From positions 1 to 21,881 of the IMG/VR virus record IMGVR_UViG_3300030688_000370: 21,881 nt of DNA; one strand, 5' to 3'. The notes under the pieces are model-generated. The model worked only from the letters and a program-made list of their open reading frames with translations. It was not told where the DNA came from and searched no databases. The translations under genes and the position numbers were made by a program. The stretch comes from a virus. Positions 6,177 to 12,928 of this stretch are shown piece after piece (position 1 is the first letter of the stretch; each line of letters begins with the position of its first letter).

Positions 6177-6564
6177 GCGCCGACGAGCGCAAAAAACACA
6201 GCACGCGTATGTTGCCGCCTTCCCTGCCGATCTTACGCCAGTTCCGCGCGATCAATGGCCCCAGTACAAAGGGATTAACGCCCCGTTCGAGGTGTGGCGC
6301 AGTCGAAATTATCTGGTGCAGGCGTTCAATGAGGCGGCCGGCACCGTCCGGCTGTCCGTATGCCGCACAAAACTTGATGGCAACCGCTGGCAAGACGGTA
6401 TCGCGTGGGAAGAGCTGCAGGAAATCAAAGCCGACGTTGGCTATGCGGATTTCGACGCGGTTGAGGTTTTCCCGCGCCAAAGCGACGTGGTGAACGTGGC
6501 AAACATGCGGCATTTGTGGGTTATGCCAGACCCAGTGCCGTTCGCATGGAGAAAATCGCAATGA
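6163..6564 (+). CDS. DUF7694-like phage protein
   Basis: A 133-residue protein. Several ATGs are available; 6163 is best placed relative to GGAG at 6153-6156. The segment PRDQWPQYKGINAPFEVWRS, the RLSVCRT strand, DGIAWEELQEIK and the closing VVNVANMRHLWV match small phage proteins that I recall as DUF7694, a family without a known activity. No signal peptide or membrane segment is seen. It is coupled to the next gene by ATGA at 6561. The domain name is from memory and should be treated as probable. Confidence 0.75.
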   Translation: MNRDERRRAQKTQHAYVAAFPADLTPVPRDQWPQYKGINAPFEVWRSRNYLVQAFNEAAGTVRLSVCRTKLDGNRWQDGIAWEELQEIKADVGYADFDAVEVFPRQSDVVNVANMRHLWVMPDPVPFAWRKSQ

Positions 6565-7070
6565 CAAACCTAGACGAGCTGGAGCGGCTGGCGAAGGCGG
6601 CAACGCCGGGGCCGTGGCGAAAAATTGAATGTGCTTATGCATGCTATGAGATCGGGCATGATCACAGTGGCGCGGGAACTGTAGAGGTTACTGCCACAAC
6701 CATTGTAAGGCGTAACGCCGCTTTCATCGCCGCATTCAACCCAGCCTCCGTGCTGGAACTGATCCGGCGTGCGCGCGAAGGCGAGAGCTACAAGCGCATG
6801 TTCGAAGCCGCTTGCTCTGATCTTGGTCTCATCAACGAACATCTTGGGCTAGATCCGAATGACGGCGGGTGCGACCCAATCATTGGCGCCATCGAGAATC
6901 TTGAGGGGCAGCGCGATGGCCTGCTGGCGGCGCTATCTGACATTAAACATCGATCCGAGATGATGCGCATTTGGACCGGCCAGGAGTGGAAATACCACCC
7001 ATTCCATGCGTCGGTAATTCACAAATTCGCGGAAGATGCCATCGCCAAACACAAGGATCAGTCAACATGA
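6561..7070 (+). CDS. Ead/Ea22-like phage protein
   Basis: A 169-residue protein starting by ATGA overlap. The N-terminus TNLDELERLAKAATPGPWRK is the signature of the Ead/Ea22-like family, a group of accessory early-region phage proteins with no established biochemistry. The middle (RRNAAFIAAFNPASVLELI) fits the same family; the C-terminal part has a helical LEGQRDGLLAALSDIKHR stretch. A paralogous N-terminal module (LDELERLARAA) occurs in the gene at 11721. It is part of the coupled gene chain 4093-8532. Confidence 0.8.
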   Translation: MTNLDELERLAKAATPGPWRKIECAYACYEIGHDHSGAGTVEVTATTIVRRNAAFIAAFNPASVLELIRRAREGESYKRMFEAACSDLGLINEHLGLDPNDGGCDPIIGAIENLEGQRDGLLAALSDIKHRSEMMRIWTGQEWKYHPFHASVIHKFAEDAIAKHKDQST

Positions 7071-7351
7071 TCCTGATCTGCACCGCATGCGGCAAGCCTC
7101 ACGCCGATGTTTACAAAATGATCATGGTCACGCCCGGCATCAACCTGTGTGACGAGTGCATCAATCTGTGCGTCCATATCCTACATGACGACATTGACGG
7201 ATCTGGGCTGGTCACTGTCACAACAGGCGAGCTTGCCAAGCTGCAGCAGGACGCGCTTGAACTGAGCTTGGCTCGGACATGGATTGGGGCCGTGCGCAAC
7301 TCCATGGATAGAGCAGATGAAGTCATCACAAAAAACCGGGAGCCGTCATGA
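7067..7351 (+). CDS. Miniature protein with ClpX-type C4 zinc finger
   Basis: A 94-residue protein whose first about 40 residues reproduce the N-terminal zinc-binding domain of ClpX: ICTACGKPHADVYKMIM and then INLCDECINLC, giving the CxxC...CxxC set C5, C8, C28 and C31, with a further Cys35. In ClpX this domain dimerises and recruits substrates and adaptors such as SspB. Here it stands alone, with no AAA+ ATPase, followed by a helical tail (LAKLQQDALELSLARTWIGA). It could compete with host ClpX for adaptors or form mixed dimers, but that is inference. It starts by ATGA overlap within the chain. Confidence 0.8.
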   Translation: MILICTACGKPHADVYKMIMVTPGINLCDECINLCVHILHDDIDGSGLVTVTTGELAKLQQDALELSLARTWIGAVRNSMDRADEVITKNREPS

Positions 7352-7446
7352 GCACTTATATCAAGCAGGTAGCGGAGGCGGCATGGGCGCATGAGTCAGA
7401 CTGCGGGCGTATCGTTGAACAAATCGAAAAGGAGCGGGAGTTATGA
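7348..7446 (+). CDS. 32-residue microprotein in the coupled gene chain
   Basis: ATG at 7348 overlaps the stop of the zinc-finger gene (ATGA), and its own stop overlaps the next start in the same way at 7443. The product begins MSTYIKQVAEAAWAHE and ends EQIEKEREL, a charged probable helix. The double overlap is the main evidence that it is translated. No function recognised. Confidence 0.6.
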   Translation: MSTYIKQVAEAAWAHESDCGRIVEQIEKEREL

Positions 7447-7832
7447 TCAAGCCGAGAAGTCACATCTTGCACGAAGGTTGGGACGGCATGGACTCTGGCG
7501 CGCCAACACCCCCAAAAACACGCAGTCAGGCGATAGAGGCGGCGGCGCGCGATTTAATGTGTGCGGTTGAATTTTCTCCGTCGTGCCAAAAAATGAGGAT
7601 TGAACGATGTGCTTGCGTAGATTGCGCCTCTAGTCGCGCCCGCGCCGCACTGGCTATGCCGGAAGCAGTGGACGCGCCTGTCTGGAAAGATCATCAGACC
7701 GCTGAACTGGTCAATCAATTGCGCGACGTGGCAATCAAATACCACGCGGCTGGCCAGCTTCGCGCACAGATTCAGAACGTCATTCTTCCGGTGATTGAGC
7801 GCCTGAATGCTGCGCCGGAGCTCAAGCCATGA
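7443..7832 (+). CDS. Hypothetical phage protein with a cysteine cluster
   Basis: A 129-residue protein starting by ATGA overlap. A helix around TRSQAIEAAARDLMCAVEF is followed by four cysteines (C40 and C48 of MCAVEFSPSC, then CACVDC), which could bind a metal. The C-terminal half (HQTAELVNQLRDVAIKYHAA and onward) is a probable helical bundle. No known family recognised. It is translationally coupled to its neighbours on both sides. Confidence 0.65.
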   Translation: MIKPRSHILHEGWDGMDSGAPTPPKTRSQAIEAAARDLMCAVEFSPSCQKMRIERCACVDCASSRARAALAMPEAVDAPVWKDHQTAELVNQLRDVAIKYHAAGQLRAQIQNVILPVIERLNAAPELKP

Positions 7833-8023
7833 ACATCATCCAAATCGTTGAGCAGCATTTGACGTCGAACGGCTTTGATGGGCTGTGTGGCGATGAGTGC
7901 GGTTGCAAGATAGGAGATATTGCACCATGCGGCCATTTGTTGACTGATTGCTTTCCTGGTTATGAGGTTCCCGTCCCGGAAGGTGATGATTATTCTTTTT
8001 TCATGAGCATCCACAAGCCATGA
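7829..8023 (+). CDS. Small cysteine-rich phage protein
   Basis: A 64-residue protein starting by ATGA overlap. It contains FDGLCGDECGCKIGDIAPCG and LLTDCFPGYEVP, resembling a set of short phage proteins with a G(L)C..ECGC..C..C.PGY pattern of unknown function. Five or more cysteines suggest a small zinc-binding fold. It ends in another ATGA overlap. Confidence 0.65.
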   Translation: MNIIQIVEQHLTSNGFDGLCGDECGCKIGDIAPCGHLLTDCFPGYEVPVPEGDDYSFFMSIHKP

Positions 8024-8532
8024 GCCGCAAGCAATGCAAGCGCAAGCACTACGCCACAGGCAGTGCCGGGGTCAGCATCATCCATCAAACGATCTTCAAG
8101 GCGAGCACTGCCGATGTCGCCACCAACGAACAGACCGACATCCTGCTACCGGCATATATGGCGCTAGACAATCTGCGCGCCGGGATGCTCGACTCGACGC
8201 GATTTATCGTGCTAAACGAGTCGAACTGTATGACGTGGCAACTCGGCCGGCAATTGGCAATTCACCGCGGCAGCGCCGAAACCGGCGATCTTGCGCTGAT
8301 GGTCAAACAGCGCACCGAGGCGGCAGCCGAAGCGCTGGCGGTAATCGGGGAGCGCTGGCGCGAACGCGGGACTTTCACCGCGCTCGCCGCCGAGCTTGAA
8401 GCCATCCGTCAGTCGGTTGATCTGTGTCGGCAACTCTTAGCGGTAATGCCCAAGGGGATGGCGCTCACGGCGATGATCGACGCAGAGGCGATGACCATGG
8501 CATCGATGGCGCAGGCGCGCAAGTGCGCATGA
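8020..8532 (+). CDS. Hypothetical phage protein, last gene of the coupled chain
   Basis: A 170-residue protein starting by ATGA overlap. It has a basic N-terminus (MSRKQCKRKHY), a segment around TDILLPAYMALDNLRAGMLD, and a long helical C-terminal half. It resembles uncharacterised proteins common in Pseudomonas and Burkholderia phages. No catalytic motif, signal or membrane segment is visible. The gene is followed by a hairpin terminator and then the integration module. Confidence 0.65.
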   Translation: MSRKQCKRKHYATGSAGVSIIHQTIFKASTADVATNEQTDILLPAYMALDNLRAGMLDSTRFIVLNESNCMTWQLGRQLAIHRGSAETGDLALMVKQRTEAAAEALAVIGERWRERGTFTALAAELEAIRQSVDLCRQLLAVMPKGMALTAMIDAEAMTMASMAQARKCA

Positions 8533-8567
8533 GTCGATTGGCGGCGCTGCCGCAAGATCAATAATAG

Positions 8568-8592
8568 GCCGCTGATGCGGCTCAAATTTTTT
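8568..8592 (+). terminator. Terminator between the gene chain and the integration module
   Basis: gccgc - tgat - gcggc (8568-8581) followed by tcaaatttttt. The T-tract runs straight into GGAG of the next ribosome site, a hairpin/T-tract/ribosome-site/ATG arrangement seen repeatedly in this window. Confidence 0.65.
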
Positions 8593-8602
8593 GGAGAATC
8601 CG

Positions 8603-8830
8603 ATGGCTGATCAAGTAGCCGCCATAGCCCCGCTGTTTTTGACAAAAGAAGAGATCGCAATACTAACGGGGCGTAAGCTTAAGGCCCTCCAGATTGAGGC
8701 GCTAAAGTCCATGGCAGTACCATTTCGGGTTAATGCCGCGGGGCACCCTATCGTGGCTCGCTCGGCCATCGACGGACAATCAAAACGCGAAATCACTACC
8801 GCCGCAAAGTGGCAACCCGCAGCCAGGTAA
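8603..8830 (+). CDS. DUF4224 protein, excisionase-position small protein
   Basis: A 75-residue protein; the ATG at 8603 is 6 bases after GGAG. The stretch FLTKEEIAILTGRKLKALQI followed by EALKSMAVPFRVNAAGHPIV is typical of DUF4224, a small helix-turn-helix-like family usually encoded directly upstream of phage tyrosine integrases. That position suggests an excisionase/directionality role, but this is inferred from context. The integrase gene follows after 6 bases, so the two are probably co-translated. Confidence 0.8.
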   Translation: MADQVAAIAPLFLTKEEIAILTGRKLKALQIEALKSMAVPFRVNAAGHPIVARSAIDGQSKREITTAAKWQPAAR

Positions 8831-8836
8831 TTCATC

Positions 8837-9886
8837 ATGGGCAGAAAGCCAACCGTAAATTTCAACCTCCCAAAGGGTATGCGCGCTCGCCCGCAGCGGA
8901 GTGGGAAGGTTTTCTATTACTACGATGCAGGCGGGAAGCCTCGCAAGGAAATCCCCCTCGGTTCCGATTACCCGCTTGCGGTAAAGAAATGGTCTGAGCT
9001 TGAAGTGGCCAAGGTTCCTGTTGCGGCGCGCCCAACATTCAAGGATGCAGCAGACCGGTATATGAGAGAAGTGCTCCCATTCAAAGCACCGAAAACTCAA
9101 TGTGAGAATCTACGCGAGCTTAAGCGCCTTGAGGATTTTTTCTGCAACCCGGCGCCGGCGCCACTCGATGAGATCGAGCCGATGCACATCCGCATGTATT
9201 TAGACCACCGCAGCGCCTCCCCTGTCGCGGCCAACCGGGAAAAAGCTCTATTCAGTCACGTATGGAACAAGGCAAGAGGATGGGGATATACCAGCCTTGC
9301 CAATCCATGTGCGGGCATTAAGGGTAATACGGAGAAGGGTCGCAACATCTACATTGAGGACAATATCTTTACCGCCGTCTATGAGGCTGCTGACGAGGCG
9401 CTACGTGACGCAATGGATCTTGCGTATCTGACAGGCCAGCGGCCTGGGGACGTGTTGGCAATGACGGAGGATGACATCAAGAATGGTGAGGTGTGCATTC
9501 AGCAGGCCAAGACCGAAAAGAAGCTGCGGATCACCATCATAGGCGAGCTGGAGACATTGATGGATAGGATGATGGCACGCAAGGCTATCTGCAAAACGCC
9601 AGCGCTGTACCTGGTGGTCAACGAAACCGGCGGCAGATTGACCAAGGGCGCGCTACGGGGGCGTTTCGAGAAGGCGCGCGAAGCTGCTGCAACAGCAAAC
9701 CCGACAATGGCAGACGCAATCAAGGCGTTTCAATTCCGCGACCTGCGCGCAAAGGCCGGTACAGACAAGGCGGAAAGTGCTGGCGATATTCGTCAGGCGC
9801 AGAAGCAATTAGGTCATTCGTCCGTCAAGATGACAGAGCACTATGTGCGAGACCGGAAGGGTGATAAAGTAGGGCCAACGCGCTAA
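8837..9886 (+). CDS. int: Tyrosine-type phage integrase
   Basis: A 349-residue tyrosine recombinase. The N-terminal region (about 1-60) looks like an arm-binding domain (KVFYYYDAGGKPRKEIPLGS), residues 65-165 like the core-binding SAM-like domain, and the rest is the catalytic domain. Catalytic residues: Arg202 in TGQRPGDVL, a Lys in the KTEKK turn (225-229), Arg304 in FRDLRAK (the usual HxxR box, with Arg in the first position), His327 in QLGHSSV, and nucleophile Tyr336 in MTEHYVR. It joins attP and attB. The gene reads toward the att core, which starts about 115 bp after its stop. No truncation is visible, so it should be active. Confidence 0.93.
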   Translation: MGRKPTVNFNLPKGMRARPQRSGKVFYYYDAGGKPRKEIPLGSDYPLAVKKWSELEVAKVPVAARPTFKDAADRYMREVLPFKAPKTQCENLRELKRLEDFFCNPAPAPLDEIEPMHIRMYLDHRSASPVAANREKALFSHVWNKARGWGYTSLANPCAGIKGNTEKGRNIYIEDNIFTAVYEAADEALRDAMDLAYLTGQRPGDVLAMTEDDIKNGEVCIQQAKTEKKLRITIIGELETLMDRMMARKAICKTPALYLVVNETGGRLTKGALRGRFEKAREAAATANPTMADAIKAFQFRDLRAKAGTDKAESAGDIRQAQKQLGHSSVKMTEHYVRDRKGDKVGPTR

Positions 9887-10002
9887 TTTCTGCTCCGCAA
9901 ACCAAATGCCGACCTAGCAAAATCAAGGCTTGTAGAGGGTGTGATATTTGATATTTGCGGAGCAAAAAAACAGCTATTTCCCGCGCCATTACTAGAATCA
10001 AC

Positions 10003-10053
10003 GACTCACTTGTAATCAGGGGGTCGCGAGTTCGATTCCTGCCGCCGGCACCA
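10003..10053 (+). other. att core: 3' part of a tRNA-Thr(UGU)-like gene
   Basis: The sequence holds a CTTGTAA anticodon loop, the T-loop TTCGATT and the end GCCGGCACCA, as in tRNA-Thr. The 5' half of a tRNA (acceptor strand and D arm) is absent, the anticodon stem is not well paired, and the T stem has an A-C mismatch. It is therefore not a working tRNA but the 3' tRNA segment used as integration core. Confidence 0.75.
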
Positions 10054-10058
10054 ATATT

Positions 10059-10088
10059 AAAGGGGCTTCCCAATGTGGAAGCCCCTTT
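10059..10088 (+). terminator. Strong hairpin downstream of the tRNA-like core
   Basis: A 12-bp stem AAAGGGGCTTCC / GGAAGCCCCTTT with loop CAATGT. It resembles the terminator that usually follows a host tRNA gene and may have been carried in the att region. It would also terminate int transcription. Confidence 0.8.
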
Positions 10089-10124
10089 GCATTTGCTCCG
10101 CAATTTCCGAATTGCTCCGCAAAA

Positions 10125-10148
10125 TGTAACGCGGCGTGTAACGCGGCG
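10125..10148 (+). repeat. Tandem 12-bp direct repeat next to the att arm
   Basis: TGTAACGCGGCG occurs twice in tandem (10125-10136 and 10137-10148), 2 bp after the last arm-type decamer. It may be a further protein-binding site of the integration complex; no assignment is possible from sequence. Confidence 0.7.
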
Positions 10149-10185
10149 CGCATTTTGGCACCCATTTGCACCTACATTGGCACTA

Positions 10186-10216
10186 CGCTGCCGCCCGCCT
10201 AGAGCGGGTATTTTTA
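10186..10216 (+). terminator. Short terminator before the IS
   Basis: cccgc - ctaga - gcggg followed by tattttt acaccc. It is a variant of the GCGGG-T-tract-ACGCCC module found at three other places in the window. Confidence 0.5.
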
Positions 10217-10289
10217 CACCCAAACTAAGCCCCACAACTGAACTGCACCCCAAAAGTTGGACACCGATCCAACCTTTGGGGTGCAGTTC

Positions 10290-10820
10290 ATGGCAAAACA
10301 TAATGAAGATTTCAAACGAGCCATAGTTCAAGAGTATTTGGCTGGATCTAGGGGGTACAGAGCACTTGGAGCCAAGTACGAAGTGGACCAAGCGACGATC
10401 CGCAAGTGGGTAACGAGCTATCACCATCATGGCGATGCCGGGCTCTGCAAGAAATTCAGCCGCTATAGCGCTGAGTTCAAGCTTTCGGTGTTGCAGCGCA
10501 TGTGGAAGGAAGAGCTTTCTTGCCGCCAGGCAATTGCCTTGTTTGATATCAGGGGAGGCACTGGGGTCGTCTCTACCTGGGAACGCCAGTATCATGAGGG
10601 TGGTCTGGATGCTCTCAAACCCAAGCCCCGAGGTCGCCCCACGACAATGACACGCCCTGACACCCCCAAGCCCGAGCTACCGATGCCTGAGGAAGCGCGT
10701 ACGCTGGAACAACTCGAAAAAGAGAACGAACTTCTGCGTGCGGAGGTGGCGTATCTAAAAAAATTGGATGCCTTGGTTCGAACCGCTCGGCAAGCTGCGC
10801 CCAAAAAGCGCAAGCCGTGA
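10290..10820 (+). CDS. IS3-family transposase OrfA (helix-turn-helix protein)
   Basis: A 176-residue protein beginning MAKHNEDFKRAIVQEYLAGS. It contains two helix-turn-helix units of the type found in IS150-like OrfA (YRALGAKYEVDQATIRKWV, then CRQAIALFDIRGGTGVVSTW), which bind the terminal repeats, and a C-terminal leucine-zipper-like segment (EQLEKENELLRAEVAYLKKL). The ATG at 10290 immediately follows the terminal palindrome; the in-frame ATG at 10257 lies within the palindrome and is unlikely. OrfA alone usually inhibits or regulates transposition. An A7 run near its end marks a frameshift site into orfB. Confidence 0.92.
   Translation: MAKHNEDFKRAIVQEYLAGSRGYRALGAKYEVDQATIRKWVTSYHHHGDAGLCKKFSRYSAEFKLSVLQRMWKEELSCRQAIALFDIRGGTGVVSTWERQYHEGGLDALKPKPRGRPTTMTRPDTPKPELPMPEEARTLEQLEKENELLRAEVAYLKKLDALVRTARQAAPKKRKP
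10757..10763 (+). promoter_or_regulatory. Probable programmed -1 ribosomal frameshift site (A7)
   Basis: Seven adenines in ctAAAAAAAttgg near the end of orfA. The -1 frame is open from here into orfB without a stop (checked codon by codon to 10822), so slippage would give an OrfAB fusion transposase, as is known for IS150-type elements. Confidence 0.7.
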
Positions 10821-11653
10821 TCGAGCTAAGGCAAGAATATGCGCTACCGGCTTTACTGAGGGTGGCTCAGCTGTCGCGTAGCACGTTCTACTACCAAGCC
10901 AAGGTGCAGCAGACCGGCGATAGACATGCTGACATGAAGGACCGGATTCAAACCATCTTTACACGCCATAAGGGCCGCTATGGCTATCGACGCATTACGG
11001 CTGAGTTACGGCATTCGGGAACCGTGATCAACCACAAAACCGTGCAGCGGTTAATGCGGATGCTTGGCCTCAAGTCGTTGGTGCGTCCCAAGAAATATCG
11101 GTCCTACCGGGGCGGCTGCCACGTTGACGTGCCGAACGTGCTGAATCGGCAGTTCCAGGCAGACCGGCCGAACCAACGGTGGGTGACCGATGTGACCGAG
11201 TTCAACGTGCGAGGCGACAAGCTTTACCTTTCGCCGGTGATGGATCTCTACAATGGGGAGATCATCGCCTACGAGATGCAAGAGCGACCGCACTTTCCCT
11301 TGGTTGGCAATATGCTCCGAAAGGCGTTGGCTAAACTGACGAGCGCAGATGCTCCATTGCTGCACTCAGATCAGGGATGGCAATACAAGATGTCCGCCTA
11401 TCGACACCAACTCGCATCTCATGGGCTCACCCAGAGTATGTCGCGCAAGGGAAATTGCCTGGATAATGCTGCGATGGAGAGTTTCTTTGGCACGCTGAAA
11501 TCGGAGTTCTTCTACCTGAATCGCTTCGTGAGTATCGGTGCATTGCAAGCAGGCATTCGGAAGTATATTCACTACTACAACCACGAACGTATCAAGCTCA
11601 AATTAAAAGGCCTGAGTCCTGTGATGTACAGAACTCAGGCCTTGCGGCCCTAG
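10817..11653 (+). CDS. IS3-family transposase OrfB (DDE integrase core)
   Basis: A 278-residue catalytic part of the transposase. It has an N-terminal HTH_21-like segment (HKGRYGYRRITAELRHSG) and an rve-type core with Asp125 (WVTDVTEF), Asp185 (LLHSDQGWQY) and Glu221 (DNAAMESFFGTLKSE), 35 residues apart for the last pair as expected of IS3. The C-terminus (YNHERIKLKLKGLSPVMYRT) is typical. Its apparent start is GTG at 10817, overlapping the orfA stop, but most product probably comes as an OrfAB fusion by frameshifting at 10757-10763. No disabling mutation is visible. Confidence 0.93.
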   Translation: MIELRQEYALPALLRVAQLSRSTFYYQAKVQQTGDRHADMKDRIQTIFTRHKGRYGYRRITAELRHSGTVINHKTVQRLMRMLGLKSLVRPKKYRSYRGGCHVDVPNVLNRQFQADRPNQRWVTDVTEFNVRGDKLYLSPVMDLYNGEIIAYEMQERPHFPLVGNMLRKALAKLTSADAPLLHSDQGWQYKMSAYRHQLASHGLTQSMSRKGNCLDNAAMESFFGTLKSEFFYLNRFVSIGALQAGIRKYIHYYNHERIKLKLKGLSPVMYRTQALRP

Positions 11654-11720
11654 CCGTAAACTGTCCAACTTTGTGGGGTCAGTTCAACTCGCGGGCTTTT
11701 TTACGCCCATAAGGAACGCC

Positions 11721-12065
11721 ATGGAAATCGATTTGGATGAACTAGAACGCCTGGCGCGCGCGGCGCATCGGCCAGACATCGCATGGTTTACTGCCGAGCA
11801 GGCGAACGAAATGGCGGTCGGGAATGCCGATTGCGCCCTAATCGCCGCAGCCAACCCTGACGTCGTACTGACGCTGGCGGGCCGTCTGCGCGCCGCAGAG
11901 CTTCGCGCGAACGCCAATGCGTCGATGCTCGCCGGATTACAGGCCGAACATGAGCAATTGCGCGACGACCTTGATGGCGCTGTCACGGAGCGCGAGGCGC
12001 TACGCGCCGAATGCGTTCGCCTGATCGGGCTGTTCCCGGCACATGCGCACGAGGCTGTATCATGA
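11721..12065 (+). CDS. Ead/Ea22-like small phage protein
   Basis: A 114-residue protein; AAGGA lies just upstream of the ATG at 11721. The opening IDLDELERLARAA matches the N-terminal module of the Ead-like gene at 6561, followed by an alanine-rich region and a coiled-coil C-terminus (LQAEHEQLRDDLDGAVTERE). It overlaps the ParA-type gene by ATGA and is probably translated from the same message. A GCGGGC-T-tract-ACGCCC element (11690-11708), next to the IS right end, lies upstream. Function unknown. Confidence 0.72.
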   Translation: MEIDLDELERLARAAHRPDIAWFTAEQANEMAVGNADCALIAAANPDVVLTLAGRLRAAELRANANASMLAGLQAEHEQLRDDLDGAVTEREALRAECVRLIGLFPAHAHEAVS

Positions 12066-12694
12066 AAACCATCGCGTTCTTCGGGCAGAAAGGTGGCGGC
12101 AGCAAAAGCACGATGACCGTGCATGAAGCTGTTCAGGCCGCGCTTGATTCAATGAAGGTGCTTGTCTGCGACATGGACGAGCTGCAGCAATCAGCCGTTA
12201 GCTGGGCCGCTCGACGCCAGTCAGAAACACCGACAGTTCTGGGCGTGCCGTCATCAGCCTTGGCCCAGGTATTGCGGAAGGCGCGCGCAGATGGTTTCGA
12301 CTTGGCCATTCTGGATAGCCCTCCGCACGCATCGCCAGCGGCAATGGATATCGCCCGGGCGGCCGACTTGATCATCATCCCGGTCAAGCCGTCACCTTTC
12401 GAGATGGAACGCGCTGAGGCTTCAGCAAAGATGGCGCGCGCGGCAGGCAAAACGCCCCACTTCCTGCTCACCAGGTGCGACCGGCGCCAGAAGGCGCAGA
12501 ACGACGAGGCCGCGGGCTTGCTGGCCAAACTTGGCGAAGTCATCCCGGTTCGGATCAGCCAGTTGGCGGCATATGAGCATGCAATCAGTGGCGGCCTGTC
12601 GGTTGCCGAGTTTAAAAACAAGAGCAACGCACCGGCGGAGGTCCGCGCGCTGTGGGAATGGATAAAGGAGCAGCTATGGCCAAGCCAACATTAA
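12062..12694 (+). CDS. parA: ParA/ParF-type partition ATPase
   Basis: A 210-residue deviant-Walker ATPase. It has the signature KGGGSKST (residues 10-17, with the extra Lys10 of the ParA/MinD group), a switch segment LVCDMDELQQSAVSW (normally DxDPQ; here DMDELQ), and Walker B FDLAILDSPPH. The length and lack of an N-terminal DNA-binding domain place it with type Ib ParA proteins such as ParF (about 206 residues). Such ATPases form ATP-dependent assemblies on the nucleoid that move low-copy replicons. The gene directly downstream encodes a ParG-like protein, and an 8-bp-periodic repeat array follows. It starts by ATGA overlap with the Ead-like gene. Confidence 0.88.
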   Translation: MKTIAFFGQKGGGSKSTMTVHEAVQAALDSMKVLVCDMDELQQSAVSWAARRQSETPTVLGVPSSALAQVLRKARADGFDLAILDSPPHASPAAMDIARAADLIIIPVKPSPFEMERAEASAKMARAAGKTPHFLLTRCDRRQKAQNDEAAGLLAKLGEVIPVRISQLAAYEHAISGGLSVAEFKNKSNAPAEVRALWEWIKEQLWPSQH

Positions 12695-12924
12695 CGGAAT
12701 TTCTCAGGCAACCCAGCCCGGAAGTCGATCCGCCGCCCCCCAGAGGCAGACCGGACATCGTCAAGAATTGCGTCAAGGTTCAGTTTGATGACGAGCTGCG
12801 CATCAAGGCCCTTGCCGCCGCCGAGCACACTTCAGCACAGCGGCTGTTTATCGATGGCATCAATCTTCTGCTGGATGCTAGAGGCCTGCCGCGCATCAAA
12901 CATCACAACGAGCACGGCCCGTAA
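12676..12924 (+). CDS. ParG-like ribbon-helix-helix partition protein
   Basis: An 82-residue protein with AAGGAG 5 bases before the ATG at 12676, overlapping the ParA-type gene by 19 bases. The first about 28 residues are proline-rich and probably flexible; residues 32-66 fit a ribbon-helix-helix fold (CVKVQFDDELRIKALAAAEH, then SAQRLFIDGINLLLDA). Size, disordered N-tail and position behind a ParF-sized ATPase match ParG, which binds the centromere through the ribbon and stimulates the ATPase through its tail. It should also repress its own operon. The fold is inferred by pattern only. Confidence 0.72.
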   Translation: MAKPTLTEFLRQPSPEVDPPPPRGRPDIVKNCVKVQFDDELRIKALAAAEHTSAQRLFIDGINLLLDARGLPRIKHHNEHGP

Positions 12925-12928
12925 TTCG

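Larger units (their letters stand above)
9891..10122 (+). other. Probable attP: tRNA-derived core with arm-type repeats on both sides
   Basis: The decamer TGCTCCGCAA occurs at 9891-9900, 10094-10103 and 10113-10122, and inverted (TTGCGGAGCA) at 9955-9964. Two copies lie left and two lie right of the tRNA-like core at 10003-10053. This is how integrase arm-type sites flank the core in an attP. In an integrated prophage the two arms would be at opposite ends. No gene is seen between int (ends 9886) and orfA of the IS (10290). Confidence 0.65.
10239..11686 (+). mobile_element. IS3-family (IS150-like) insertion sequence, intact
   Basis: A 1448-bp element. The left terminal repeat starts TGAACTGCACCCCAAAAGTT and the right one, read inward, TGAACTGACCCCACAAAGTT, so they match closely apart from small shifts. 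It contains orfA and orfB with a complete DDE triad. The left end is a long palindrome (10239-10290) that ends on the orfA start codon and could mask translation from outside transcripts. A 4-bp flanking repeat AACT is possible only if the element is taken to begin at GAACTG; with TG...CA ends there is no duplication. It lies between the att region and the Ead-like gene, close to a terminator. Confidence 0.92.

Noticed and set aside
6173-6493. Frame beginning by ATGA overlap with the 6012-6176 stop
   Set aside because: The translation has a shadow-like Arg/Ser/Pro composition, while the overlapping frame at 6163 gives a recognisable DUF7694-like protein with a good ribosome site.
10003-10053. 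Functional tRNA-Thr gene
   Set aside because: The 5' half with the acceptor strand and D arm is missing, and the anticodon and T stems have mismatches; only an att core is supported.
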